This document shows positions 52,675 through 60,927 of a stretch of DNA of 64,000 nt, one piece after another. This stretch comes from Spirochaetaceae bacterium (GTDB lineage Bacteria; Spirochaetota; Leptospiria; Leptospirales; Leptonemataceae): assembly GCA_002729885.1 (NCBI GenBank), contig PBUB01000011.1, positions 60,815 through 124,814 of the forward strand, written 5' to 3'. The notes under the pieces are model-generated. The model had not been told where the DNA came from. It searched no databases and saw only the letters and a list, made by a program, of their open reading frames with translations. Made by a program: the position numbers and the translations under genes. Position 1 is the first letter of the stretch. Every line of letters begins with the position of its first letter.

Positions 52675-53409
52675 ATGCATATAGGTTCTATAGGTACTGC
52701 AATTCACATTTCTCGATCTTTCCTGAAGAGGATAATTTTACCACTGGTACTATCTACGCTATCTGGATGCAGTGCCGTTAACGTGGTCCCGGGAAACCAT
52801 GAGTATGATTCCGCACGCTCCTGTGAGAATTTGCAGCCCGTGCCGGTTAGAATAGAAGTTCGAATGCTGGAATCTGAGGCATTCAAGGTTATGCACCGGA
52901 ATATGATGGATCGATCACCGGCGGAAAGGGAGGTGAAGGATCGCGTCGCCCGGATGTTTCGTTCGCATATTTCCCGTCATCCGGGCCTCAAAGTCCAGGA
53001 TGATGCACCGAACACGGTGGTCATTACCGTTCGATTAATCGATACGATAGAAGATAAATATCAATCGGGCGCATCGGATCTGGCCATCCTTCTGAGCTGT
53101 GCCACTCTGTTGATTTACCCGGGTTATACAGAGACGGAAGAGCATGTCGGAGTGAGTTTATTTCAGGGAAACACATTGGTGGCGGAGAACCGTTATACGT
53201 TCTATCGTGTTTCCTACATGGGATGGTCCATGATTCCCTTTAACTTTTTCTATACTCCCTCCAGCCCATCCTGGGGAGTAACCGCTTCCTCCGTGGACTA
53301 CGATCAGGCCCTGGCTCCGCTAAAACCTGCAGTAGATGCCGAGCTAAAAGATGCTCTGTGTAAGATGGGGTCGCAGCCCATTCCGTCCAACGGAGGATCC
53401 ATACAATAG
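52675..53409 (+). CDS. Predicted lipoprotein of unknown function
   Basis: The 244-residue protein has a lipoprotein signal (RIILPLVLSTLSGC, cysteine near residue 32). The mature part contains NTVVITVRLIDTIEDKY, a small hydrophobic stretch (DLAILLSCATLLIYPGYTE) and an end of GMSxPFNFFYTPS-type. I recognise no family. No Shine-Dalgarno sequence is present, and the expected transcription start lies at the ATG, so it may be translated from a leaderless message. It is convergent with the flavoprotein gene; a long G/C-rich hairpin lies between the two stop codons. Confidence 0.72.
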   Translation: MHIGSIGTAIHISRSFLKRIILPLVLSTLSGCSAVNVVPGNHEYDSARSCENLQPVPVRIEVRMLESEAFKVMHRNMMDRSPAEREVKDRVARMFRSHISRHPGLKVQDDAPNTVVITVRLIDTIEDKYQSGASDLAILLSCATLLIYPGYTETEEHVGVSLFQGNTLVAENRYTFYRVSYMGWSMIPFNFFYTPSSPSWGVTASSVDYDQALAPLKPAVDAELKDALCKMGSQPIPSNGGSIQ

Positions 53410-53420
53410 GAAGGGATGCA

Positions 53421-53471
53421 GTCCCCCAGGCCAGGACCTGGCTGATTCCAGGCCTGCCCGAACCGGGGGAC
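53421..53471. terminator. G/C-rich hairpin between convergent genes
   Basis: GTCCCCC (53421-53427) pairs with GGGGGAC (53465-53471), with an inner AGGCC/GGCCT stem and a bulge. There is no T-tract, so if it ends transcription it does so weakly in either direction. Confidence 0.4.
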
Positions 53472-53585
53472 TCTTGCCAGGCTTTTGCCACCAACCCGTG
53501 GTTGCCACTGCCCTGGCTTCCTTCCCAACGTTTCCAGTTCCCTGAAAACCCGGACCACCGTTTCCGGCTTCTTTCTTATCTCCGC

Positions 53586-54653
53586 CTAGCTTCCAGCGGC
53601 TGCCAGGTATCGATCTTCCTTCTTGCGAAAGTCCCGGGCATAGACACGGTCTCGGAAGAATGTACCTTTTCGGTCCAGAATGGAACCAAAAACGGATGCT
53701 TTCCAGCCGGGACCAAGCGCAGAGTAGCGACCAATATCGCTCAGATCCACTCTGCTATTCGTGGCAATGGCTCGAGCAGTGCGAATCCCGCTTTCAATAG
53801 CCGGACCAATTCCTTCCGCCAGATCGCAGGTGGCCAGACCCGCAGAATCCCCTACCAGAAAGGCATTGTCCGATTGAGTTACTTTAGCCTTCTGGTGAAC
53901 AAAGTAGGTATGGCCTTTAGGCTTCCATTCATGATCTTTTATCAGGCCCAGGTCCTCCATCTTTCTGGTAAGCAAATCCCAGTGCTGGCGAAGAGTGATT
54001 CTGGAATTCTTCATATGTTCTGAAAAACCGCCAATTCCAATGTTTATATACCCACCGGCCTTGGGAACATACCAGGAATATCCGGGAAGTCCATGCTCTC
54101 CGAACCATAGAATACATCTCTCATCCTTCCATTGATAGGCAAATTCCTGCTCCAGTGCCCCAACCTGATAGGCAGGGCTTCGCGGATTCAAATCTGCGAA
54201 GATCTGTCGGGCCACCGGGCAATGTGTTCCTCCAGCTCCGATCAAGTATCTGGCGCGATAGAGATCGTCCACGACATAGTGATTTCCATCCTTTCGAATC
54301 TCCTTTACTGGATGGACAATAAACTCGGCTCCCGATCGTTCCAGCATCCAGTGATCGAATTCGTATCTGCGAATAGAATACTGTGTAGTATTCCATGTTA
54401 GTGGACGCTGCTTCTTCAGGCCGAAGTATTCTCCATGGATTTCATCGAAGGTTACAATACCTCTGGGATATTCCTCCGGCCGGATCTGCAGGCTTTCCAG
54501 CACTCCCGGGGTGATCCAACCTGCACAGAGCTTCGTTCGAGGGAATGCTTCCTTGTCCAGAATGATGGCATCCATTCCATGCTTTCTGAGCTCATGGGCG
54601 CAGCTGGATCCACCGGGCCCACCGCCAACGATTAGAACGTCTGTCTCAACCAT
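53586..54653 (-). CDS. Geranylgeranyl-reductase-type FAD-dependent oxidoreductase
   Basis: The 355-residue flavoprotein has an N-terminal dinucleotide fold (DVLIVGGGPGGSSCAHELR), the substrate-side KLCAGWITPGVLE motif with its conserved cysteine, and C-terminal NAFLVGDSAGLATCDLAEGI with GPAIESG, typical of the geranylgeranyl reductase group. These enzymes reduce isoprenoid or acyl double bonds, or hydroxylate them in related families. The stop of the cyclopropane-fatty-acid-synthase-like gene is two bases before its start, so they form an operon. A joint role in modifying membrane fatty acids is likely but unproved. Confidence 0.86.
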   Translation of the reverse strand: MVETDVLIVGGGPGGSSCAHELRKHGMDAIILDKEAFPRTKLCAGWITPGVLESLQIRPEEYPRGIVTFDEIHGEYFGLKKQRPLTWNTTQYSIRRYEFDHWMLERSGAEFIVHPVKEIRKDGNHYVVDDLYRARYLIGAGGTHCPVARQIFADLNPRSPAYQVGALEQEFAYQWKDERCILWFGEHGLPGYSWYVPKAGGYINIGIGGFSEHMKNSRITLRQHWDLLTRKMEDLGLIKDHEWKPKGHTYFVHQKAKVTQSDNAFLVGDSAGLATCDLAEGIGPAIESGIRTARAIATNSRVDLSDIGRYSALGPGWKASVFGSILDRKGTFFRDRVYARDFRKKEDRYLAAAGS

Positions 54654-54655
54654 TA

Positions 54656-56047
54656 TTAACTCCTTTTGCCTGTGCCAGCCCTGGCTCGCTTCTTGCTCAC
54701 CGCTGGCTTCTTTCCCTTGCTTCCATTGCTACCATGCTTTCCATTTCTGGCCGACTGAATGCTTTGCCTCATCGAATCGTCGGAACGGGACCAGGGAGAT
54801 TCCAGACCCAGGAAATGATGTCTGGTAAGAGGCGCATCGTTTAGATAGCCCTTATGAAGCAGTAATTGAATGAGGGTAATGCCGCCATACCGAAAAGCTG
54901 CTGCAGAACCTCTCAAATAGATTCGAAACATTCGCACAAAAGATTCGCCATAGTTTTCTCGAATCCAGTCCACGTTCTTTTCAAAACGTCTGGACCAGTG
55001 GTCCAGAGTAAGAGCATAATGATATCTCAGATTTTCCATATCCGCGACGAAGAATGGGCGATCCTTTTTCTCTATGGGAGCGAACATCTCGGCATGGGAG
55101 GGAATTCGGCCGCCTGGAAAGATGTATTTCTCCAGCCACGGATCCGTTTTCTGACTCCAGACCCGACCGATGCTATGTACCAGTGCCATGCCCTTTTCGG
55201 GTATGGCATTGTAGATCATGTCATAGAATTTTCGGTAATTCTTAACGCCTACATGCTCCAGCATTCCAATGGAGACAAATTTATCGTACTTTTTTCGCTC
55301 ATCGCCGATTGCTCTGTAATCATCCAGCACATACTCCAGCTGACTTTCTGGAATGCCTTCTTTTCTGGCTCGGGCCCGGGCATATTCTACTTGCTCTCTG
55401 GAAATGTTAAAGGAACGAACTCTCGCACCATAGTTCCGTGCCATGTGCAATCCCAGGCCACCCCAACCGCAGCCAGCCTCCACAATCGTTTCTCCGGGCT
55501 GCAAACGTAGCTTTCTACAAACTAGATCCAACTTCTGTTTCTGGGCCTTCTCCAGGGAATCGGAAGGATGCTGGAAGTAAGCACATGTATACTGCATTCT
55601 TTCATCCAGCCATAGCGAATAGAAATCGTTTCCCAGATCATAATGGTGCGAAATGTTCTTCCGCGCTCTTTTTCTGGTTGGATGGGTCTGAATCAGTCGA
55701 AAGAAGAATTTGATCACTTCCACAGGACTCGGATGCAGCCCACCTACGCCCAGATAGACACTTAAATGCTGCAACTCCTGCAGATCCCCTTCAATGTCGA
55801 TGTCTCCGTCCATGTAGGATTCCCCGAAACCCATGCTACCTCGACGGAGGACATCCTCCAGGGCTCCTTTTGCCTTGAAATGCATTGTAAAGGCAGGTCC
55901 GTTGAACTTCCGGTTTCGCAGATAGGCCGTAGGCCCATCCAGAAGGCCTGGGCCACTGTGTTCGTACACTTCCCCATCGTGAAAAACTACGCGATATGGC
56001 AACGGGAACTCGGTTCGGTTCAGAAGGTCGATGAATGCTTTTTTCAT
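54656..56047 (-). CDS. Cyclopropane-fatty-acyl-phospholipid synthase-like methyltransferase
   Basis: The 463-residue protein has a CFA-type N-terminal region, FNGPAFTMHFKAKGALEDVL, and a SAM-dependent fold: ISHHYDLGNDFYSLWLDERM, motif I VEAGCGWGGLGLHMAR, SIGMLEHVGVKNYRKFYDMI, and YIFPGGRIPSHAEM. It would transfer a methylene or methyl group to unsaturated acyl chains of membrane lipids. The C-terminal 40 residues are basic (KHGSNGSKGKKPAVSKKRAR), which is unusual. The ATG at 56047 has GGAG at good spacing. It is cotranscribed with the flavoprotein at 53586; a reductase or desaturase step after methyl transfer, as in branched- or furan-fatty-acid pathways, is a possible explanation. Confidence 0.9.
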   Translation of the reverse strand: MKKAFIDLLNRTEFPLPYRVVFHDGEVYEHSGPGLLDGPTAYLRNRKFNGPAFTMHFKAKGALEDVLRRGSMGFGESYMDGDIDIEGDLQELQHLSVYLGVGGLHPSPVEVIKFFFRLIQTHPTRKRARKNISHHYDLGNDFYSLWLDERMQYTCAYFQHPSDSLEKAQKQKLDLVCRKLRLQPGETIVEAGCGWGGLGLHMARNYGARVRSFNISREQVEYARARARKEGIPESQLEYVLDDYRAIGDERKKYDKFVSIGMLEHVGVKNYRKFYDMIYNAIPEKGMALVHSIGRVWSQKTDPWLEKYIFPGGRIPSHAEMFAPIEKKDRPFFVADMENLRYHYALTLDHWSRRFEKNVDWIRENYGESFVRMFRIYLRGSAAAFRYGGITLIQLLLHKGYLNDAPLTRHHFLGLESPWSRSDDSMRQSIQSARNGKHGSNGSKGKKPAVSKKRARAGTGKRS

Positions 56048-56395
56048 TGTTCTGCTCCAGCTTTGCAAATATGACAATTCGTGAAGGAACCGGTTGAGAA
56101 AAAATACTTTCCCCCAGCTCTAATCCTGAGAAATGAAAATCCCCCGGTGTCTTTCAAGAGGATTTTTTTAGACTAACGCTCGTTATCCTATCATGGTGAC
56201 AGTGTGTTACTGTCATCGCCGGCCTTCCATCCTTGAGTCTGCCGGACAAGCCGGAGCGGAGCCAGAAGTCTTATGGGACCCTCATTTTCGCAGAATGGAT
56301 CTCCCGTCAGGCGAAAACCGGACCTCACCGCCCATCAGCGAAAAGTCCTTGCTAATCCTTCAAATTGCGCAACCTTTCAAAGGCTGGTTTCGCGC
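56048..56395. other. Divergent control region between the CFA-type and EAL genes
   Basis: This stretch of about 350 bases carries no credible gene. It contains a seven-base-pair stem (AAAATCC near 56135 with GGATTTT near 56160) followed by T residues on the plus strand, and a dyad at 56197-56215. The open frame that continues upstream of the EAL gene through the second half has no ribosome-binding site. Confidence 0.5.
56197..56215. promoter_or_regulatory. Inverted repeat TGACAGT-N5-ACTGTCA
   Basis: The seven-base half-sites TGACAGT (56197-56203) and ACTGTCA (56209-56215) are exact complements around GTGTT, with one further G-C pair and one G-U pair outside. It lies 180 bases ahead of the EAL-protein start and 150 bases ahead of the CFA-type start, so either gene could be controlled by it. 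Confidence 0.4.
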
Positions 56396-58630
56396 ATGAA
56401 TAAATGGAATAAAAGAAAAGCCCTTCGAAACGGTAGCCTGAGCCTACCGGGCGTCAGCCTGCTGCTACTCTGTCTGAGCTCGCCGATTCTTCCCGTGCCT
56501 GTGCCGGGTACCGAGACGAATTCTTTGAAATCCAGCCGAAACTCCATCATATTTGGCGGATCCAGAAATTATGCACCATTCGAATGGCTCAGGCCGGATA
56601 ACAGCGCCCGGGGCTTCTTGATTGATCTGGAAGATGCCATGGCCAGAGCCGATGGACTGGAACCAGTTCACCGTCAGAAGGAATGGAACCTGGTTTTATC
56701 CGATCTCAGAGGGGGACAAATAGACATCGTCCCCATGTTTCATTCGGAAAAGCGAGAGCGATTTTTTGACTTCTCTCCTCCCATCTATTATCTAACTCAT
56801 GGAATCTTTACAAGAGAGAACGGACCCATCGCTTCCAGGCCGGGTGAACTTCAGGGTCATACAGTGGCTGTTGTGGAGGATGGATATGCTGCAGATCGTC
56901 TTTCAGAACGATACCCGAAAGTGAAACTTCATAAGGTGACCGACATTCACGATGCCCTGGAAGCTTTGATTCGCAAGGAAGCAGATTTCGCAGTGCTTTC
57001 CAGGCCGGTGGCAAGACGTTTCATCGAAGAGGAGGAATTGGCTGTTGATGAAGTGAGTCCTCCGTTCTGGCCCAGAGCCTATGTGTTTGCTGTTAGAAAG
57101 GGAAATGTTGAGATGTATAACTGGTTATTGCATCGCCTGGCCCTTTTGAAGGCTAGCGGAGAGTATCACCGAATCTACGGAGAGTGGGAGGATCAACTGG
57201 AATGGTCCAAACCTACGATCTCTGATTTTGTGCAACGATACAGCTGGGCGGTCCTGGTTGTTCTGGCGCTGTTGATATCTGGAATGATCTGGTCGTATAC
57301 ACTGCGAAAGGAGGTGGCTCGCAGAACCAGCGAACTGCAGAGCGAACTCAAGATGCGTCGCGCAGCCGAGGAGCGCGCTGCTTATCGAGCGAGCCATGAT
57401 CTACTAACGGGACTTCCCAACCGAATTCAATTTCTGGAAGACCTGGAAGGGGCGAGCCTCCCGAAAGATCAGTCCATTACCATACTTGCCATAAAACTAC
57501 GCGGGATCGAGGAAATCATACTGACTTTTGGCTACGAATCCGGCGAGGCGCTGCTCTGTAGCTTTGCGAACCGACTTCAAAACACCGAGAATATTGCTCT
57601 GTCCCATCTTGGCAGAGGTGAGTTTATCCTGGCCAGAAAGAGCAGTCCTACCGCAACGGGTATTCTGAACGCCATCAACAGGCCCCTGGAATTGGACGAA
57701 ATGGAGATTGATCCTGGACTTGCCATTGGTTTCAGTACAGAACCGGCGAATGCTGTGCCAGCCATGGAACTTTTGCGAAGAGCCCGAACTGCACTGAGCG
57801 CAGCCATTGAAAGAAGACGTCCCTGGCAGGAGTATTCACCATCTATTGAACCTGATCGTGAAGCTATTTCACTTCTACGGGATTTCTGGCAGACCGGTAC
57901 CCGGGATTTCACCGCATTCTTTCAACCACAGATCGATATTCAAAAGAATGAGATAGCAGGTGCGGAAGCACTGGTCCGCTGGCAGCATCCACAACTTGGA
58001 TTGCTCAGCCCTGGCTCATTTATTCCCATTCTTGAAAGGACCGGTGCCATTCATCACATTACCGGTTTGATGCTGGACAGAGGAGTGGAGTTCGCTTCCC
58101 GCTCTCGAAAAGAAGGATATCCCTGCCATGTTTCGGTAAACGTCGGCACCTCTGATCTTCTGGAGCATGACGTCGTTTCGCAGGTAGAAGAGGCCTTGTC
58201 GCGGTACGATGGTCGACCGGAAGATCTATCTCTGGAGATGACAGAAACCGGGCTGATTTCGGAACCCGGTCATGTAAGCATTGTGCTGCATCGTCTGCAT
58301 GAAATGAACGTTAATTGCTCGATAGATGATTTTGGCACCGGTTATTCTTCCCTTTCCTACCTCAGTGAATTTCCGGTGACAGGCATCAAGATTGACAGAG
58401 AATTTGTAGGAGGCATGCTTTCGGATGGCCGCAAGCGAGCGATTGTTGAATCCAGTGTGAATCTGGCCCATGCCATGGAACTAAACGTAGTTGCCGAAGG
58501 ACCGGAAGATACTTCTACCGTAAAAGCTCTGATAGATATGGGATGCGATCTAGCTCAAGGTTTCGTATATTCTCCGCCGTTGCCGGCCAGCGAATTCAAG
58601 CAGTACTATCGCTCTTTTGGACTCAAGTGA
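56396..58630 (+). CDS. Membrane c-di-GMP phosphodiesterase with solute-binding sensor domain
   Basis: The 744-residue protein joins four parts. A signal and periplasmic SBP_bac_3 domain spans residues 45-275 (SIIFGGSRNYAPFEWLRPDN, DIVPMFHSEKRERFFDFSPP). A membrane helix, VLVVLALLISGMIWSY, is near 290. A GGDEF domain follows (ASHDLLTGLPNRIQF), but its active-site motif reads GRGEF, so it is probably inactive. The C-terminal EAL domain has AEALVRWQHP, LSLEMTETG, IDDFGTGYSSLSYL, GIKIDREFV and VVAEGPEDTS with GCDLAQGFVYSPP, the expected catalytic set. It should bind an amino acid-like ligand outside and hydrolyse c-di-GMP inside. The ATG at 56396 gives a normal signal segment. Confidence 0.9.
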   Translation: MNKWNKRKALRNGSLSLPGVSLLLLCLSSPILPVPVPGTETNSLKSSRNSIIFGGSRNYAPFEWLRPDNSARGFLIDLEDAMARADGLEPVHRQKEWNLVLSDLRGGQIDIVPMFHSEKRERFFDFSPPIYYLTHGIFTRENGPIASRPGELQGHTVAVVEDGYAADRLSERYPKVKLHKVTDIHDALEALIRKEADFAVLSRPVARRFIEEEELAVDEVSPPFWPRAYVFAVRKGNVEMYNWLLHRLALLKASGEYHRIYGEWEDQLEWSKPTISDFVQRYSWAVLVVLALLISGMIWSYTLRKEVARRTSELQSELKMRRAAEERAAYRASHDLLTGLPNRIQFLEDLEGASLPKDQSITILAIKLRGIEEIILTFGYESGEALLCSFANRLQNTENIALSHLGRGEFILARKSSPTATGILNAINRPLELDEMEIDPGLAIGFSTEPANAVPAMELLRRARTALSAAIERRRPWQEYSPSIEPDREAISLLRDFWQTGTRDFTAFFQPQIDIQKNEIAGAEALVRWQHPQLGLLSPGSFIPILERTGAIHHITGLMLDRGVEFASRSRKEGYPCHVSVNVGTSDLLEHDVVSQVEEALSRYDGRPEDLSLEMTETGLISEPGHVSIVLHRLHEMNVNCSIDDFGTGYSSLSYLSEFPVTGIKIDREFVGGMLSDGRKRAIVESSVNLAHAMELNVVAEGPEDTSTVKALIDMGCDLAQGFVYSPPLPASEFKQYYRSFGLK

Positions 58631-58733
58631 TCATGGGTTTGAGCTACGCCCCTGGATCATCTATTAAAGCATCCCGGGTGTTCAAACACCAGCGTGCAAT
58701 CAGCTTATGGTCCAGCCAGCCTTGCTGTTCTGC

Positions 58734-59288
58734 TCAGGATTCAGATTCTCGGATTTTAGCTGGATTTTCATCGATGCATTCCTGCACGTTTTGCTCCACC
58801 GATTTCATTTGAGAGAAAGTAAACGAGAAAAGACAAACACACTCATTTTCGCCCCTTTCGCAATGGTACAATTCTGCCCGGGATCGCTCCAGTATGCAGA
58901 TGGAAGCCTCGGAATAGTCATATTTTTCCACATCTGGATTGATTTGATATTCAATTGCATAGAAGTGGGCATTGGGTTGAAAATCAGCATACCCGCATTG
59001 CCCATCCTGATATACCTCCCCTTCCAGGGTCCATCCGGCATAGAGGATGTTATCCGGATTTCCTTCCGGACAAATAGGTGTACCGGAAAACCAGAATGGA
59101 TCCGTGGGAGAACGGCAGGAAATTCCTTCGCCGTACCAGGGGTATTTCAAGTTGAATTCGATAGGTTCATGACCAACGAACTCAGGATTGGAAGAGAAGC
59201 ATCCCGGTGCAGCAATTGAGGAAAGTAGAACCAGCAGTAAACCGGGCATGCGAGGCATGATTACTTTTCCTGTATTGTTAGGATTCAT
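58734..59288 (-). CDS. Small cysteine-rich lipoprotein, cassette copy A
   Basis: The 184-residue protein has a lipoprotein signal (LLLVLLSSIAAPGC). The mature part includes EGISCRSPTDPFWFSGTPIC, PEGNPDNILYAGWTLEGEV and a DGQCG tail, and later a CERGENECVCLFSF cluster. It is clearly homologous to the product at 60400 (SGIPICPEGEPDDIVYSGW and CEEDSGSCACLYSFEF). The gene overlaps the end of the larger lipoprotein gene by four bases (ATGA). Cysteine positions are conserved, so paired disulfides in the periplasm are likely. No family is known to me. Confidence 0.82.
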   Translation of the reverse strand: MNPNNTGKVIMPRMPGLLLVLLSSIAAPGCFSSNPEFVGHEPIEFNLKYPWYGEGISCRSPTDPFWFSGTPICPEGNPDNILYAGWTLEGEVYQDGQCGYADFQPNAHFYAIEYQINPDVEKYDYSEASICILERSRAELYHCERGENECVCLFSFTFSQMKSVEQNVQECIDENPAKIRESES

Positions 59289-60301
59289 TTGTCTTCCTCC
59301 GCAAGTACACGAATCATTCCCAGCAATGCTGACCTCAGTTCTTCATAGCGAGTTTCACCAAAATTTGGGATGCATAATTGAGATTTCAGAGCCTCCAATC
59401 GCTGGGTCTTTCCCCGAGACGCCAGGAACATGAGATTGGATTCCAGGATCCGACAGAAGTGCTTATCGCTCCTGGGATGAAGCATACCCTCCGGGTCCTC
59501 ATTCAGAGCTAAAAGGCCACTCTGGAGAAGATTTTTCAGTTCGCTCTTTATTTCATCCTGTTTTGCAAGTCCGATATTCGTTAACCGATCCACTTCCTTG
59601 CTGGACGAGTTTTCTGCCACCGAAGCCAGACTGACGAAGAATTTGTGAGGTGCTGGATGCTCTCCTGCAGAAGGACGGAATTCGCAGTTCATTAATGACT
59701 CCCAGGGTCCGGACCTCAATGCTGCATATAGAATAGTTCCTCTGCCATCTTTGATCGCTACCTCATGCTGGCCACACCGGATAGTCCCGTCGGGCCTGAA
59801 GGGCTTGTATTCAGGCCGCTGCCAGCGGTTCCAGACCACCTCCTGATCAAAATCTGTATCACGGAGGCGAAAGGGCAGAGTCACCTGATCAATTAGGAGA
59901 GAAATGAGAGATGTTCCCAGGCTGGGAATGACATAGGTACAGTTCAGGCCATAATAATAGCTTAGCTTCATTGGTTGTGGATCATATGTATCGGAAAATG
60001 AGTCATAGACATAGTACCTACCATCCGGGGCTTGACTGAGTTCGCGAATTACTCTATTCTTTAATACGACTCGTTCCTTTCGCTTAATCAGGTATACTCG
60101 ATTACCCTCAATCTGGAAGGCCAGACCTTCTCTCAGAGTAACCTCGGGAGCATACTCCGTTTTCCAGAAGACCTGATCCTCCCAGCTGTTCAGAACTTCC
60201 TCGGCCAGAGTAACAGGTTCTTCATTGATTGCCAGAGTCACACCGCAGCCGGTACCACAAAGTAGAGAAACGATTATGCCTAAACGTTTTACGAAATGCA
60301 T
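59285..60301 (-). CDS. Large lipoprotein, cassette copy A
   Basis: The 338-residue protein has a lipoprotein signal (GIIVSLLCGTGCGVT). It is a paralogue of the product at 60927: both share a hydrophobic loop (SLGTSLISLLIDQVTLPFRL vs TAGLSLVVMTLDLASLPLRT), a V-x-x-G-R-G-x-x motif (KDGRGTILYAALRSG vs LNGRGIISRSLLSEA), a mid-region Cys, and a C-terminal helical tail. The middle part contains ECGQ-like and HKFFVSLASVAEN segments. Function is unknown; an envelope-protein complex with its small partner is likely because the genes are translationally coupled. Confidence 0.8.
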   Translation of the reverse strand: MHFVKRLGIIVSLLCGTGCGVTLAINEEPVTLAEEVLNSWEDQVFWKTEYAPEVTLREGLAFQIEGNRVYLIKRKERVVLKNRVIRELSQAPDGRYYVYDSFSDTYDPQPMKLSYYYGLNCTYVIPSLGTSLISLLIDQVTLPFRLRDTDFDQEVVWNRWQRPEYKPFRPDGTIRCGQHEVAIKDGRGTILYAALRSGPWESLMNCEFRPSAGEHPAPHKFFVSLASVAENSSSKEVDRLTNIGLAKQDEIKSELKNLLQSGLLALNEDPEGMLHPRSDKHFCRILESNLMFLASRGKTQRLEALKSQLCIPNFGETRYEELRSALLGMIRVLAEEDK

Positions 60302-60399
60302 CCTGCAGCCAGAATCTACCAGTTATGGTCATCTGAAAAGAAGAATTGAAACATTCAATTTCTAAATCTTTATAAGGCTATACAACCATATTGCTGCGT

Positions 60400-60927
60400 C
60401 TAGTGACTTGTGGGCGGATGCTGGAGCATACAGTCCGGAATAATCAATGTCATCGCTGCGCGGCTCGCGAACTCAAAAGAGTAAAGACAGGCGCAGCTGC
60501 CTGAATCCTCTTCGCAATGGATGAGCCTGGTCTTCGTATGTTCCAGAACGCATCTTGCGGCGTCGTAATAGGATGAATGAATAAGACCCGGATTAAGAAA
60601 TACATCCAGAGCGAGAACTGCGCCCCGCTGCCCGCGGTCCAGGTTGCCACACTGTCCATCTGTGTTTTCCCCTCCATGAAGAACCCAGCCGCTGTAGACT
60701 ATATCATCCGGCTCACCCTCCGGACAGATTGGGATACCCGAATAGTAACTCGACTTTTCGCAGGATACGCCAATATACAGCCAGGGGAAATCGTGTTCAT
60801 AAACGTCTCGTTCCGGCGGACCGAAACAGCCGGCTACTACGAAGAGAAAAGTCGCGATTAGTCCGGTCCGGCCAGAAAAACGTACCCGGCTCCAGGGCTG
60901 TATCGCATGCAATGTCATAGTCCTCAT
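60400..60927 (-). CDS. Small cysteine-rich lipoprotein, cassette copy B
   Basis: The 175-residue protein has a lipoprotein signal ending in FLFVVAGCFG, an N-terminal extension of 20 residues, and the conserved core (GVSCEKSSYYSGIPICPEGE, DDIVYSGWVLHGG, DGQCGN) plus the C-terminal cysteine cluster. The stop of the larger partner and this start share one base (TAATG), so they are translationally coupled. It is the second copy of the small cassette gene; sequence identity to copy A is moderate, which means the duplication is not recent. Confidence 0.82.
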   Translation of the reverse strand: MRTMTLHAIQPWSRVRFSGRTGLIATFLFVVAGCFGPPERDVYEHDFPWLYIGVSCEKSSYYSGIPICPEGEPDDIVYSGWVLHGGENTDGQCGNLDRGQRGAVLALDVFLNPGLIHSSYYDAARCVLEHTKTRLIHCEEDSGSCACLYSFEFASRAAMTLIIPDCMLQHPPTSH

